Shown here: piece after piece, positions 45,732-57,145 of the stretch
Layout of the letters: each line of letters starts with the position of its first letter
Position numbering within the stretch: position 1 is the first letter of the stretch
NCBI RefSeq assembly: GCF_039555335.1
Contig: NW_027305503.1
Location: forward strand, 167,501-231,500
Length of the DNA stretch: 64,000 nucleotides
From: Amphiura filiformis
Lineage: Eukaryota; Echinodermata; Ophiuroidea; Amphilepidida; Amphiuridae
Direction of reading: 5' to 3'
Translations under genes and position numbers: made by a program
Notes under the pieces: model-generated
What the model saw: only the letters and a program-made list of their open reading frames with translations
Database searches by the model: none
Told to the model about the DNA's origin: nothing

Positions 45732-45766
45732 ATGGTCATCCCTACTATAATAGTAGGGATGACCAT
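45732..45766. repeat. Perfect hairpin, 16-bp arms
   Basis: ATGGTCATCCCTACTA, then a 3-bp loop TAA, then TAGTAGGGATGACCAT. Perfect complementarity. It may be the abutting end of a TIR element, but no partner end was found. Confidence 0.85.
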
Positions 45767-45769
45767 GAA

Positions 45770-46290
45770 AATTTGAAGTTTCTCCTGTTTTGTAGAATCA
45801 TACCTTATATTACAGAGCTCATTAAATGGAACATTTCAGTCTTTAAATGACCTCAATAGGATAAATGGTTCTGAAGTTATGGCCAATTTTATAAGCGTGT
45901 TTTGAATAGGCAGTTTGGACAGATTATGGACACCAAGTAAAATGGCACAAAATTTAATAATTTTAAATTCATTATTTTCAAAAAACACCTTTTCAGTAAC
46001 CCTTGAAAATGGATTACATGATTTATACAAATACTTACAAGAAGAAATCATTTATAAATACGGGTTTTCATTAATGCATTCGGAGATCTGGTCTTGTGAA
46101 ATAGCCTTTTTGTTCTATATTTCTTTGTACAAATCCAAGATGGCAGTCATGGAAGAACATTTTGAAAACATGTAATAAGTTGATTTGTAGTGGCGGTTTC
46201 TTGTGCGAGGCTTCCGAATGTTGCATCCAAGGCCCAAAATTATCAAAGTCCAAAAAAGTGCAAAATTCTCGTCACTACAGATCAACTTAA
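45770..46290. other. No gene seen
   Basis: AT-rich. Open frames on both strands (45836-46253) show no family motif. Confidence 0.4.
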
Positions 46291-46743
46291 AGTCATAATG
46301 TACGATCTTTTTTCATAATTTACCTCTATTTTTTTCAAAACCGATTTTTTGGCATATTTGTAATACTTACACATGTTCTAACTTAAATCTATGAGCAAAC
46401 TGTCAAATTCGTCCTATTTGTAGTAAAACGGGACGATTTTCTGTTGGTCCGACATAAAGTCATAATTTTTTTATAGATTATGACTTTATGTCGGCCACGA
46501 TCGCAAACCACGAACCAAACTGGCCGCGTAGGAGACTAACTCTGAGGCCGCACTCGCTGTCCTAATCAAAATAGTGCGAGATGTTTCGAGTGATAGAGGT
46601 GAAGTTTATGATGTTGTTTCTTTGCAAATTCCCAATGTTTTTCGCGTCCAAATGTATTGGGAACTTTCATAATGATTGCATATTATCATTTTAGAAGAAA
46701 AAAAAAAAAATCTAAAAATTTAAAAAGATCGTACATTAAGGCT
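46291..46743. mobile_element. MITE with TTAA target duplication (453 bp)
   Basis: TTAA flanks both ends (46287-46290, 46744-46747). Ends AGTCATAATGTACGATCTTT and (inverted) AGCCTTAATGTACGATCTTT match. An internal perfect 18-bp stem, CCGACATAAAGTCATAAT/ATTATGACTTTATGTCGG (46452-46497), repeats part of the terminal motif. TTAA targets are used by piggyBac and Kolobok. Confidence 0.82.
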
Positions 46744-47490
46744 TTAATGACATGTTTTTTTTACTTAAATAACAAGTTGTCAAAATGGTGATACATTTTT
46801 ACACATGAGACTCATCCATGTGCTCCGTTTCCCATGGAGTGTTAGGCATATGAACTATGTGACTGTTAATGACCGCTAGCTGAAGTGAAAGCTACAGTAT
46901 ATCTGCATCAAAATTTGATTTTACTGCAAATTTTCTCTAAATTCCAAGTTATATTGGATGAGTCAAGTTTTGTATATTATAATAACAATATTGAACCAAT
47001 TTCACGTGCAATTTTAAGATAGTACCATGGTTATTGCAGAGTATTGTGCATGTAGGCCTACGGTACTGCATAATTCTGAATCCGATTAAAGAGGGTCTAA
47101 ATTTCATCACCCAATATGCACCCCTAAATAGTAATGACATTTTATGAAATTTGCACATGGAATTAGATAAATATAATTATATGGTATAGTATACAAAAAC
47201 TTAACTCACATAATATATCTTGGAATTTTGAGAAAATGTACATTAAAATCACTCTTTTATACAAATAACCTCTAGGTTTCACTTTAGCTTGCTGTGGAGG
47301 GAAAATTATGGGTATCTCAAATCATAAAGTTGGCTACAGTAAATGGGAGCTTCCTGTTAGCATATTGATTGGCAACATTTTCCAATATGTCAGGATTTAG
47401 ATTTATTGATTGATATTTAGGGATGCATATTTGGACTTCATCAAAACATGTTTTTGCCAAAATTACAAATTATATGAGGTACTACTGATG
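46744..47490. other. No gene seen
   Basis: AT-rich spacer. ATTGATTGGCAACATTTTCC at 47364 with AATATGTCAG following recurs at 54262, showing a shared repeat fragment. Confidence 0.4.
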
Positions 47491-47996
47491 CAGTCCCTCA
47501 TTTCAAATATTTAGTTTTGGTTTCTCTTTTGTTCAGAAACCAAAAATCAAGGGATTAAAAAGTAGAGCTGATCTGGTCTGCAACCATAACACTATTATGC
47601 TGGGAGGACACAGTATAGGGTATATAACCAGAAGTATACAATAGCCTGTTGTGCTAACATCATTATTATCATGATTGACATCGGAAATCTATCCCGCGGA
47701 CGACAGTTGATGCTCTCTGTCGAAGGTAGGTGGCATATTACACTCACGAGTTCTAGGCCTAGAAATCATATACATGCGCGTATATTGAAGGATGGGGCGG
47801 GGTGGGGGGATTTGTTTGTTTGATTTGAAACTGAAACCAAAACCGAAACTGACTGACACAAATGTTCGGTTTTAAACAAAAGGTGGAAACAATGAGTTCG
47901 ATATCTTATGATTCAAGTGGTTAGGCAGGACAATAGGAAACCACGTGACCAAAACCAAAACCAAAACTAAAACTAAATATTTGAAATGAGGCACTG
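47491..47996. mobile_element. TIR element family D (complete copy, 506 bp)
   Basis: Left end CAGTCCCTCATTTCAAATAT with TTAGTTTTGGTTTC and right end CTAAATATTTGAAATGAGG with CACTG are inverted. The right third includes a CCAAAACCAAAACC run. It is non-coding. A right-hand part is duplicated nearly identically at 55470-55645. Target duplication not resolved. Confidence 0.7.
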
Positions 47997-48446
47997 TGTG
48001 TGCACTCAAGTAAAATCCATTGGTCAGTGTACAGAGATAGTCTCTGTGTGCATAGCTCCATTGAGACTGTGTGTGTGTTCAGTCTTGGTATGGTAAACAT
48101 AAAATGTTTCTAAACGAGTGGGTTCTTGTGCTGGTCATCCAACGAAAAGTGTACACGGCATGTTCAGGGCCATAACTTAAAAGTATTAAACAATTGGCTT
48201 TCGTTTTTGTATTGTGTTTATTTGCCTTGATCATACGCTTCGCGCCGTTATAATAAGACCCCTTCTATGAAGAGACCCAAAAACAAGTGTTTTTAAAAAC
48301 ATCTACATCAAAAAAGCAGTCATTTGATTGAATCTAAATTGATTTCCTGAAAGGTGTGTATTTAAATATTGCCTGTTAAATTTTTCACATATTTATACAT
48401 AATTATGATTTTTTTATGATAATTTTTGAGTGGTATTTTTTTACAT
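47997..48446. other. No gene seen
   Basis: AT-rich spacer without repeated or coding signal. Confidence 0.4.
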
Positions 48447-49579
48447 TACCTACGAATACAAGTTTTCATCGCACTAGTTATATCTTTAAAAAATGGAAAT
48501 CACTCATAAATGCGCGATTGATACAAGCTTTGATATGTCCAATACTGAAATGCATTGCATTCAGGCATCTTTATTATTGTGCTTAGCTGCCAGAAATTCT
48601 AAATGGCACAAAGGTAGGTTTGGTAAAAATATGCATTACCTCTGAATACATGTTAAAAGCTCTGTCATTTCCACATACTGAGAGAATAGTAAATTACATG
48701 TATATTTAAGCAATAGGTGCAGGGTAATACACCTTTTAATACCACCAAGTTTCAATAGCCTAGCTGCATTTAACTATGTCTGAGATATTGACAAAATAAG
48801 TATGTATTCGAAGGTAGCTTTCGGTAGCCGAATGTTGCCTACAAATACAATTTGACATCATGACCCTATTGTGAAACACCGCCATCCATGCCAATGCCCA
48901 TATCGGTACATAAAGAAGGCCCTTACGTTCGCTATCAAATCATATGTCAATGACAGTTGCGAATTCACATACATGCCTGCCATGAAAAACTGAATATGGC
49001 TTAATTGTTGAAAAAATATGCACTGAAATAGACGACGGTCTGCTCATTTGAAAGAAAAATCAGATTCGAGGAAGATTAGAAAGGGATAAATACTTGGATT
49101 TTGTCAGCTGTGACCCGACATTATTAATAAAGAAAATAATACATTCAAAGTGCTTTATAAAATAAAGATTTGATTGCGATATCCACCAAAAATCTAATTC
49201 TTACCTACCAATGGAAATTAATCAAGAACATTAAGCGGTACCCCTGGACAATATTATTACCCACATACGGACTCATTCGACAATTATATATTGTGTAAAT
49301 TTGTCTAAAAACTACCATTTTATTCATTCATTAACAATACCCCGGTTTCTTCACCTATCATTTTATAAAGCGTTATGTGTATTCCTGAAAACAGATATCC
49401 CACTCTGTATGTAAATTGATTCATACTCATTTGATAAATAAAATACAGAAACTGACCTAAACTTCATTTTCAAAAATAACACTGTGGTCTACATTACACG
49501 AAAAAAGCAGTAATGGGAATATTCCATTTGTTTTAGGTTGATTAGTATTGCGAAAGCATCCTAGTGGTATTCGTAGGTA
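48447..49579. mobile_element. Possible transposon: 13-bp TIRs, 4-bp duplication ACAT
   Basis: TACCTACGAATAC at 48447 and GTATTCGTAGGTA ending at 49579 are perfect inverted repeats, flanked on both sides by ACAT (48443-48446, 49580-49583). Variants of the terminus (TTACCTCTGAATAC near 48638, GTATTCGAAGGTA near 48819, TTGCCTACAAATAC near 48836) recur inside. No ORF with known motifs in 1.13 kb. Superfamily unknown. Confidence 0.5.
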
Positions 49580-49876
49580 ACATTGGGTTATGATGCCACA
49601 TTTACTATCACACGCCTGGATTTAGTTTTTAGTAATGGCACTTTTGGTTCCTATCAGTCCAACATGCCTTCAATCAATGGGCGAAAGGAAGAAAATTGTG
49701 GAGACATTTTTATTTTGGACTTTTATTTTTGGCCCGTGTACACCTTTGGTTGGATTCGACCATACATGTAAGTAAAGTATATGCCTATAGAGGTTGTTTT
49801 TAACAAATTTCCATTTAATTTTATTTTAAGAAGGAGATTATAAATAGTGGCGTACCCAAGGAGGGGAGGGGGTTTA
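49580..49876. other. No gene seen
   Basis: Short spacer up to the foldback element. AGTGGCGTACCCAAGGAGGG at 49848 looks like a dispersed-repeat border. Confidence 0.35.
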
Positions 49877-50060
49877 GTCGGGCTCTCATTCACGCGCGGA
49901 TGGGAAATAGTGTTCACTTTATGTTTGATACGGTTTCTAGACTGAAATTTTGCGTAGAACACGCTCCCGTAGTCCACTTTAATTAAAAATGTGCCCAAAG
50001 TGCTTTTTCCGGGGGGTGCCCCTACAATGGGGATCAAAATTACTAAAAATGTATTCTAAG

Positions 50061-50870
50061 GCCAATGGTGGTGATTTTGGTGTAAAAATATATGTTTATG
50101 GACATGAGAAAGTCATTTAGACAGTTTACGAAATCCAAAATGGCTTCCTTATGTTCCAAAATTCAAAATGGCGGCCAAAATCGTGAATTTTAGCCAATCT
50201 TATTTGACCGGCTTTTTCAGGCAGATGGTGGTGATTTGAGTGTCTATGAATATGTATGTGGACATGAAAAAGTTATTTACATAGTTTATCAAAATCCAAA
50301 ATGGCTGCCTTATACAAAAAAAATTCAAAATGGCCGCCAAAATGCCGAAAATTATTCTAACTTATTTGAACGGCGCTCTCGGCCCGATGGTCGTGATTTG
50401 GGTGTAGGTATATGTTTGCGGACATGAAACAGTCATTTATATTGCTTATAAAAAATCCAAAATGGCTGCCCTATGCCCTAAAATTCAAAATGGCGGTCAA
50501 AATGTCGAATATTAGTCTATATCATTTGAACGCCATTCTCAGGCCGATGGTGGTGATTTTGGTGTCCAGTTATATGTTAGGGGACATGACAAAGTCATTC
50601 AGCTAGTTTACAAAATCCAAAAAAGTTGCCCTATGGTCCAGAATTCAAAATGGCGGCTAAAATAGTGAAAATGGCGGCTAAAATAGTGAATTTTAGTAAA
50701 AAGATATTCTTAGGCCGATGGTAGCGATATTCGTGTCTAGGTATATGTTTCTGACATATAGGCCCCTATAATGTACATGACCAAGTCATTTAGATAATGA
50801 AATCTTAAATGGCTGCCCTATGCTAAAAAATTCAAGTGGTGGTCAAAACCCCAGCTCTTGGGACTTAATT
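50061..50870. repeat. Five ~160-bp tandem units in the left arm of the foldback element
   Basis: Units start near 50061, 50221, 50381, 50542 and 50713 at GCCGATGGTGGTGATTT-type sequence. Each carries GGACATGA(A)AAAGTCATTTA, AAATCCAAAATGGCTGCC and ATTCAAAATGGCGGCCAAAA. The fifth unit is the most diverged. Inverted counterparts occupy 53080-53875. Confidence 0.9.
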
Positions 50871-51130
50871 TTGTTTTAAATCTAAGGTCGCCGTGTCACA
50901 ATATAATCACTTGTAATTGGTACATAGATGCCCAAATTATTCAAAATGGCGCCATTAACCAAATAATAACATTTGATGTCCATTGATCTATTATGATTTA
51001 AAAAGGTGGCCAACTGTTGTAGGCCTATATCCCGTAAAAGGTAAGCGATTTCTATCTTTAAACTGGGGTATTTGAAGATCGGCCATAATAAGAAACATAA
51101 TAATCATTATAACGCAATTAAGGAAAGTTA

Positions 51131-51450
51131 TTAACCCTAGAACTACGTAGGAGGTTGTATATACCACCCCCAAGGTTTTCCATCCGCCATAAAAAAAAAA
51201 AAACACGCGTCTTCACGCCCAAACGACTTAAACTAATCGTAGATCCATCATGTACGCTCTTTTAAGTGATACTGACCCCAGCACCTTACCCTGGGTATGT
51301 CCGACCATCAAAGATGATTGATCATAGAGGGGGAGGGGGGGTGAGGCCCACCATAGGTTTACAGTAAATACAGTTTTATTTCACTCTTGTAAAATTATTC
51401 CAAGATATATTGACTTTTTACTTGTTAGTTAGGTTGAAAAAGTCATTTTC
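51131..51450 (+). repeat. Dispersed repeat family A (copy 2), inside the foldback left arm
   Basis: Starts TTAACCCTAGAACTACGTAG and follows 10636-10940 through GATCCATCAT, GTGAGGCCCACCATAG, CTTGTAAAATTATTCCAAGA and TACTTGTTAGTTAGGTTGAA. It has no counterpart at the mirrored position of the right arm, so it inserted after the arms formed or was lost from one arm. Confidence 0.7.
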
Positions 51451-53079
51451 CTTTATATGTATGAGACAATTCGGTGAAAATCGCATGTTCGTAGAATTTT
51501 TGGAAGAAGATCAATTTTGCCTATACTTTTATAAATAACCAGAATTGAATACATGAATACAAAACCCACCCAAGTCCATCGAAAGTGATTTTGAGAAAAC
51601 TAAAAAACAAATGTGTATCATACATGCCGGGTATAGGCCATTTTGGATTTCACATGCTAATAGACCCACGTAGAGGGTTGATTTGGGTTCAACTTTTATA
51701 CATATGATAGGCCTATGTATAAGCAACAATTTTCCATGCTTAACTCAATTTGGCCAAAGTATGGACTAGGGTGGGATGTGCATTCATATATTCAATTTTG
51801 CAAGGATGTGCTCACATTATGACGTCATAGCGATATTATGTGGGGAATGTTTGTACTTCTTTTGGTATCGCTGGATAGACAAAGACCCATAGCTATATAT
51901 ACATTGGTACCAAATATAATTGAAAATTAGGGGCATTTATTTAACCTGGGGTGACCAATCAATGCACTGGCACTGTTCTCCCTTGGTTCCCAGGTTCCCA
52001 GTTCTAGTGTAAAACGTACACATGTTTCCACTTTTGATTTGTTATGAGTTAAAATGAGTCCGGAGATGCCGTTTTCAAGCAACCAGCCGTAGTTGAGAGG
52101 ATATGTCTGTTTATACAAATCATAAAAGCAGTTAACAATGCCATTTGCGACGAATATTACTCGCAGGATATGACATTTCGTGGATTTTCTGCATGGTCAA
52201 AGAGCCTTTGCTAGGGAGTGAACTTTTAGGCGTTTCTTTCTCATGCCGCTATCACCATGATGGTATATAGCGACTGTTCCTTGGAGTCAGTAGGTAACTG
52301 CGAAAGCTGGGTTTGTTAGAAGCTTTAAGAAAGCCATCACATTCGCTTGTTTGGTAATAATATTGACCAAGACCTGATATCCTTCTGATATTAAAAGGCG
52401 AGTATCCATTGAGCAAGGATAGATGATAAACTATTAATAGTTGCCACTTTTAGCACATTAATTTCACTCATAACAGATCAAAAGTGGAAACGTGTGTAAG
52501 TTTAACCCTAGAACTATAACTGAGCCATATTTTGTAACACGGACTACAAAGGGGTGGGGTGTTGCAACCCCCCCCCCTAATTTTCAATTACAAACGTCAT
52601 ATGCCGTTATATTTGGTACCAAAGTATAGCTATATGTCTACTCTCTCCAGTGATTCCAAAAAGTCCACATTCCTCAGTCATAATATCGCTATGACGTCAT
52701 AATTTGAGCACACCCTTGTAAAATTGGGAAATTTTGGCGATCTACAAAAGTATAGGCAAAGTATAGGCCGCCAAGGTCTTCAAGTGCCCAGGTTTAGAGA
52801 TAGAACTAGTTTACATTTTACGGGATATACAACATTTTCAATGGTCTTTGGACTACCTTTTTAAATCATAATAGATCAATGGACATCAAATGTGATCCTT
52901 ATAGTGTTAGTTAGTATTAACATTTGGTTTAATGACGCCATTTTGAATATTTTGGGCATCTATGTTCCATTTATAAGTGATTATATTGTAACACGGCGAC
53001 TTTAGATTTAAAACAAAATTTAAGTCCCAAGAGCTGGGGTGTCTATATGATAATTAGATAAAATCAATATAAAATTTGC

Positions 53080-53875
53080 AATTTTGGCCACCATTTGATT
53101 TTTTAGCATTGGGCAGCCATTCTAAATTTCATCAACTATCTAAATGACTTGGTCATGTACACTATAGGGGCCTATTATGTCACAAACATATACCTAGACA
53201 CCAATATCGCTACCATCAGCCTAAGAATATCTTTCAAGTAATTTTTACTAAAATTCACTATTTTAGCCGCCATTTTGAATTTTGAACCATAGGGCAACAT
53301 TTTTGGATTTTGTAAACTAGCTGAATGACTTTGTCATGCCCCCAAACATATAACTGGACACCAAAATCACCACCAGCGGCCTGAGAATGCCGTTCAAATG
53401 ATATAGACTAATATTCGACATTTTGACCGCCATTTTGAATTTTTGGGCATAGGGCAGCCATTTTGGATTTTTATAAGCTATATAAATGACTGTTTCATGT
53501 CCACAAACATATACCTACACCCAAATTACGACCATCGGGCCGAGAGTGCCGTTCAAATCAGTTAGAATAATTTTCGGCATTTTGGCGGCCATTTTGATTT
53601 TTTTTGTATAAGGCAGCCATTTTGGATTTTGATAAACTATGTAAATAACTTTTTCATGTCCACAGTCATGTTCATAGACACTCAAATCACCACCATCGGC
53701 CTGATAAAGCCGTTCAAATAAGTTTGGCTAAAATTCACCATTTTGGCCGCCATTTTGAATTTTGGAACATAAGGAAGCCATTTTGGATTTCGTAAACTGT
53801 CTAAATGACTTTCTCATGTCCATAAACATATATTTAGACACCAAAATCACCACCATTGGTCTTAGAATACATTTT
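53080..53875. repeat. Inverted tandem array in the right arm of the foldback element
   Basis: Mirror copies of the ~160-bp units, with GGCCGCCATTTTGAATTTT, GGCAGCCATTTTGGATTT and AAATCACCACCATCGGCCT. The individual units match the corresponding left-arm units better than they match each other, as expected if the arms were copied as blocks. Confidence 0.85.
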
Positions 53876-54044
53876 TAGTAATTTTGACCCCCATTGTAGG
53901 GGCACCCCCCGGAAAAAGCACTTTGGGCACATTTTTAATTAAAGTGGACTACGGGAGCGTGTTCTACGCAAAATTTCAGTCTAGAAACCGTATCAAACAT
54001 AAAGTGAACACTATTTCCCATCCGCGCGTGAATGAGAGCCCGAC

Positions 54045-54392
54045 TAGTTGGGTAGGGCAGATTCACCACTGTGAGAAGTCTTGGGAGGGGAGGAGGGAGG
54101 AAGAGGGGAGGAGGGGATATGGAGAATGAGAGAGGGATGGAGGAAGGGAGAAAGATGAAGAAATGAAGAGATTAAAACGCCCAGTCAGATGTATTTCACA
54201 CCTGCCAAACACATGTCACTCAATTTCGATAACTGGACATTGAATGTACACTCTCATGAATATTGATTGGCAACATTTTCCAATATGTCAGCGCTCTAAA
54301 CGGAAACAATAGAACAATAGACCCTGCAAAGAGTTGATGGTGTCTGTTACAAAATATACGTTATCGATCATATCATGGAAATAACACAATAC
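54045..54392. other. Spacer: purine-rich run and repeat fragments
   Basis: GGAGG/GAGGAGG-rich purine DNA at 54085-54170. ATTGATTGGCAACATTTTCC (54262, shared with 47364) and CGGAAACAATAGAACAATAG (54299, inverted copy at 61740) show fragments of dispersed repeats. Confidence 0.5.
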
Positions 54393-54511
54393 AGTCGTAT
54401 TCACACAGTCGGACATAAGTCACTTATTACCGGTAATAAGTCAATATTACCGGTTATAAGTCGCTTATTGCCGGTAATAACTCACTTATTTCCGACCGTG
54501 TGAACACGACT
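54393..54511. mobile_element. Short palindromic MITE (119 bp)
   Basis: Ends AGTCGTATTCACACAGTCGG and CCGACCGTGTGAACACGACT are inverted. The interior consists of alternating CTTATTACCGGTAATAAG-like palindromes. No coding potential. Confidence 0.7.
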
Positions 54512-54544
54512 AATGATTATATCTAATAAACTGATGAGTTTACA

Positions 54545-54855
54545 TGCAAAAGCCGATTAAGCCGAGGTTAAGGTATTTTCCTTTGGTGTGAGAGGTCCCG
54601 GGTTCAATTCCCTGCAGGGCCAACACAATTTACGTTTTCCCCGGTGTTCATCTGGTAATGGCGGGGCAGAAGATCCATGATAAAAGACCTCGTTGCAGTT
54701 GGTTCCGATCAGGGTATACACTTGCCTGTCCTGTACAAAATGCGACGACCAGCTATCTATGGCGACGTTATCTCCTAGATTTCAGCTGTTAATGCCTAAA
54801 TATGTTCGACATTTAAAAAATAACAACCAAAAAAAAAAAAAAAAAAAAAAAAAAC
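54545..54855 (+). mobile_element. tRNA-derived SINE with poly-A tail
   Basis: A tRNA-like 3' half (GAGAGGTCCCGGGTTCAATT with CCCTGCAGGGCC, 54588-54620) containing the B-box GGTTCAATTCC is preceded by a degraded A-box region. It is followed by a ~190-bp unrelated body (GTTCATCTGGTAATGGCGGG...CGACGACCAGCTATC). It ends in an A run of about 26 (54829-54854). The order tRNA head, body, poly-A is diagnostic of SINEs. Confidence 0.72.
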
Positions 54856-54894
54856 ATCATTGACATTGTTAAGTTAAGACCATCCACATTTGAA

Positions 54895-55135
54895 CTCATC
54901 AGATCCTAATTATTCTTATTCGAAATTTACCCCTTTCCCCTCGTCCTCCCCTACATTCGATATCTTCATCTCGAGCTCTCCTCCCCCTTCCAATGCTCTC
55001 TCTCATCTGTTTCTCTCTTTCCCGGCCCATATCCCCCTTGCCCTCCAACCACCCCCCCCCCAACACACACACCCACCACACAATCTCTTTTCCCCTCTAT
55101 CTTCTACTTTTTGCAGTAAAAATTGCTTCAGTAAA
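54895..55135. repeat. Pyrimidine-rich low-complexity tract
   Basis: C/T-dominated sequence (TCCCCTCGTCCTCCCC, CCACCCCCCCCCCAACACAC). Open frames across it on both strands are composition artefacts. Confidence 0.8.
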
Positions 55136-55467
55136 AGTCATTAGGTTATTAGAGGTCATATAATGGCCTTCCATCGATTCTGGTACATGGGATTAAGGAC
55201 ATGAATCGATTTTGTTTATAGCACCTATACAATTACAATAGTGGCCCCTTTTGTAATGTCGAATGCAAATATTTCGATGGTCTATATTTTTTTACAGGTG
55301 AATTAGCCTAGGCTTATTCGGTTTTGTAAACCACGTCTTTCAATGTAGATTACCATGCTCGATTTCTCTCCTCGTGAATATTGCACTGCGAAATTTAAAC
55401 ATTTCTTTTGTATACTTAGAGTAGGTAACTTCAAATCAAGATAATTTTACGATTCACACCACTTATA
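55136..55467. other. No gene seen
   Basis: AT-rich spacer. Confidence 0.4.
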
Positions 55468-55645
55468 AGAAACTGAAACCAAAACCGAAACTGACTGACA
55501 CAAATGTTCGGTTTTAAACAAAAGGTAGAAACAATGAGTTCGATATCTTATGATTCAAGTGGTTAGGCAGGACAATAGGAAACCACGTGACCAAAACCAA
55601 AACCAAAACTAAAACTAAATATTTGAAATGAGGCATTGTATTTTG
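55468..55645 (+). repeat. Partial copy of TIR element family D
   Basis: About 172 bp from GAAACTGAAACCAAAACCG to GAAATGAGGCATTG match 47827-47996 in direct orientation with only two substitutions visible. The left part of the element is absent. Confidence 0.9.
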
Positions 55646-56718
55646 TCTAGATATGTATATAACCAACAATAACAATGAGAGGACATTCCTGAACCTCGTT
55701 GACTTGGGGATGATTTGAAATGACAACCAATTATGACTTTAGTACCAGCAATGTAGAAAAGGAGACACGCGTAAAACCGAATTTACCATTTTGTTGAAGG
55801 AGCAGAGTTCAACAAACCATAACCCCGCTTCTGGATATCGTTTGAAGTCAAATGATACAGTCTCAACGCAGGACAACCGATTCTTTAGAAATGCATAGTC
55901 GCGCTAAAAGTCGATCGATACATGTTAAAATCAGCACAATTCAGATATGCACCTTTTTGCTATGTAATTAATTTTCTCGGTCAAATATAAAGCAATATTT
56001 TTTTTCTTCAGTAATGTCAGTTAAAAACATTGTGCTTGGATATACATTTTTTTTTAAATCCTGGTGTTAAAATTAGGTATGAAATTGTGTCGTTTAGTGT
56101 AAGATTTATGAATTTTATAGGCCTTACATCCGTCCACGAGCTTTTTTCGAATTCATTTTTAGCGTTTCAAACTAATATAATTCGCTAAGGAAAGATATTT
56201 CCCACCTCTGTAAAGCACATCGTGTGGGTCTATCTATTATTGTTTTGTCAGAATTTCCGTTTTGATTTCACCTTTTTCACGACATGCTCCTAAAATCTCC
56301 AACTCAGTACTTTATCTCGAAAGCAAGCAGCATAAATAGTCGATAATTCCATTGATCTAATCCAGGTCTCTTCTGCATTGAAAGCAAGGAATGCTCGACG
56401 GGCGATTTTGTAGCCCAAATCTCCCATTTGGGTGCTTTGGTAAATTAAAGTGAATTTTGGATATTTGCTTCCGTGATCATGGTGATAGCCTGCAATGGCA
56501 AATATGGTTTCCATGATTATGCCTATGTCGACCATTTTGTATGTTTGTTTGTTTACCTAGGTTAGTCCGTATTACGAGACGCACGTTGTACTGTCCAAAC
56601 CTAAAAAAATACTGGTAAACCATGTAGCAAAGCAAGTGGTAAAGTTATAGGGGATTTTATTTTTCTGTCCCTCCTATCCCCAGGTGCATTTTGAATGACC
56701 CCCCCCCCCCCATCGCGG
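55646..56718. other. No gene seen
   Basis: AT-rich DNA. The minus frame 56290-56535 (DLGYKIARRAFLAFNAEETW) has no recognised family and no clear splice borders. A C10-12 run lies at 56698-56710. Confidence 0.4.
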
Positions 56719-57145
56719 GTTGGCATTTTCATTACACCCTTCAGACTTGTGTTCGGGTTTGTTTTTAATTTGACATGTAGGCCTATTTGTCATAATAGGG
56801 CTATACTTTTTAAATGTATAGCTATAACGTGCTATATAAATATTATTATACCGGTATGTAATATTATGTATAGGCCTATCGGGTGTGGGGTGGGTGCAGA
56901 GGCGTGTGAGGTGGGTAGTATAGGGGTTGGCATTTTCATTACACCCTTCAGACTTGTGTTCGGGTTTGTTTTTAATTTGACATGTAGGCCTATTTGTCAT
57001 AATAGGGCTATACTTTTTAAATGTATAGCTCTAACGTGCTATATAAATATTATTATACCGGTATGTAATATTATGTATAGGCCTATCGGGTGTGGGGTGG
57101 GTGCAGAGGTGTGTGAGGTGGGTAGTATAGGGGGTGTATATAGGG
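56719..57145. repeat. 217-bp tandem duplication
   Basis: Copy 1 is 56719-56935 and copy 2 starts at 56936. Both contain GTTGGCATTTTCATTACACC, GACATGTAGGCCTATTTGTC, TATTATACCGGTATGTAAT and TATAGGCCTATCGGGTGTGG. Only a few substitutions separate them. A 174-residue open frame spans both copies but is a repeat artefact with the same peptide twice. Confidence 0.93.

Larger units (their letters stand above)
49877..54044. mobile_element. 4.2-kb foldback element with long composite arms, TA flanks
   Basis: The outer ends GTCGGGCTCTCATTCACGCG and its reverse complement are flanked by TA. The arms match inward through GTGCCCAAAGTGCTTTTTCC and GGGTGCCCCTAC. A five-unit ~160-bp tandem array follows in each arm, then TTTAAATCTAAGGTCGCC and AATAGATCAATGGACATCAA, then TCATTATGACGTCATAGCG-type sequence. 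The last matching block is near 51995-52045 against 52470-52520. The loop is about 420 bp. The left arm also holds a family A repeat (51131-51450) and extra sequence missing from the right arm. No transposase found. Matching ~55-residue frames in both ends are only the inverted repeat. Confidence 0.85.

Noticed and set aside
50061-50870. CRISPR-like array of regularly spaced repeats
   Set aside because: The units are contiguous ~160-bp tandem repeats without spacers, in a eukaryotic foldback element.
49723-54129. Two open frames encoding the same ~55 residues (starting VGAPPGKSTLGTFL)
   Set aside because: They are the two inverted ends of the foldback element; identity reflects the repeat, and the P-loop-like look (GAPPGKST) is not supported by any further domain.
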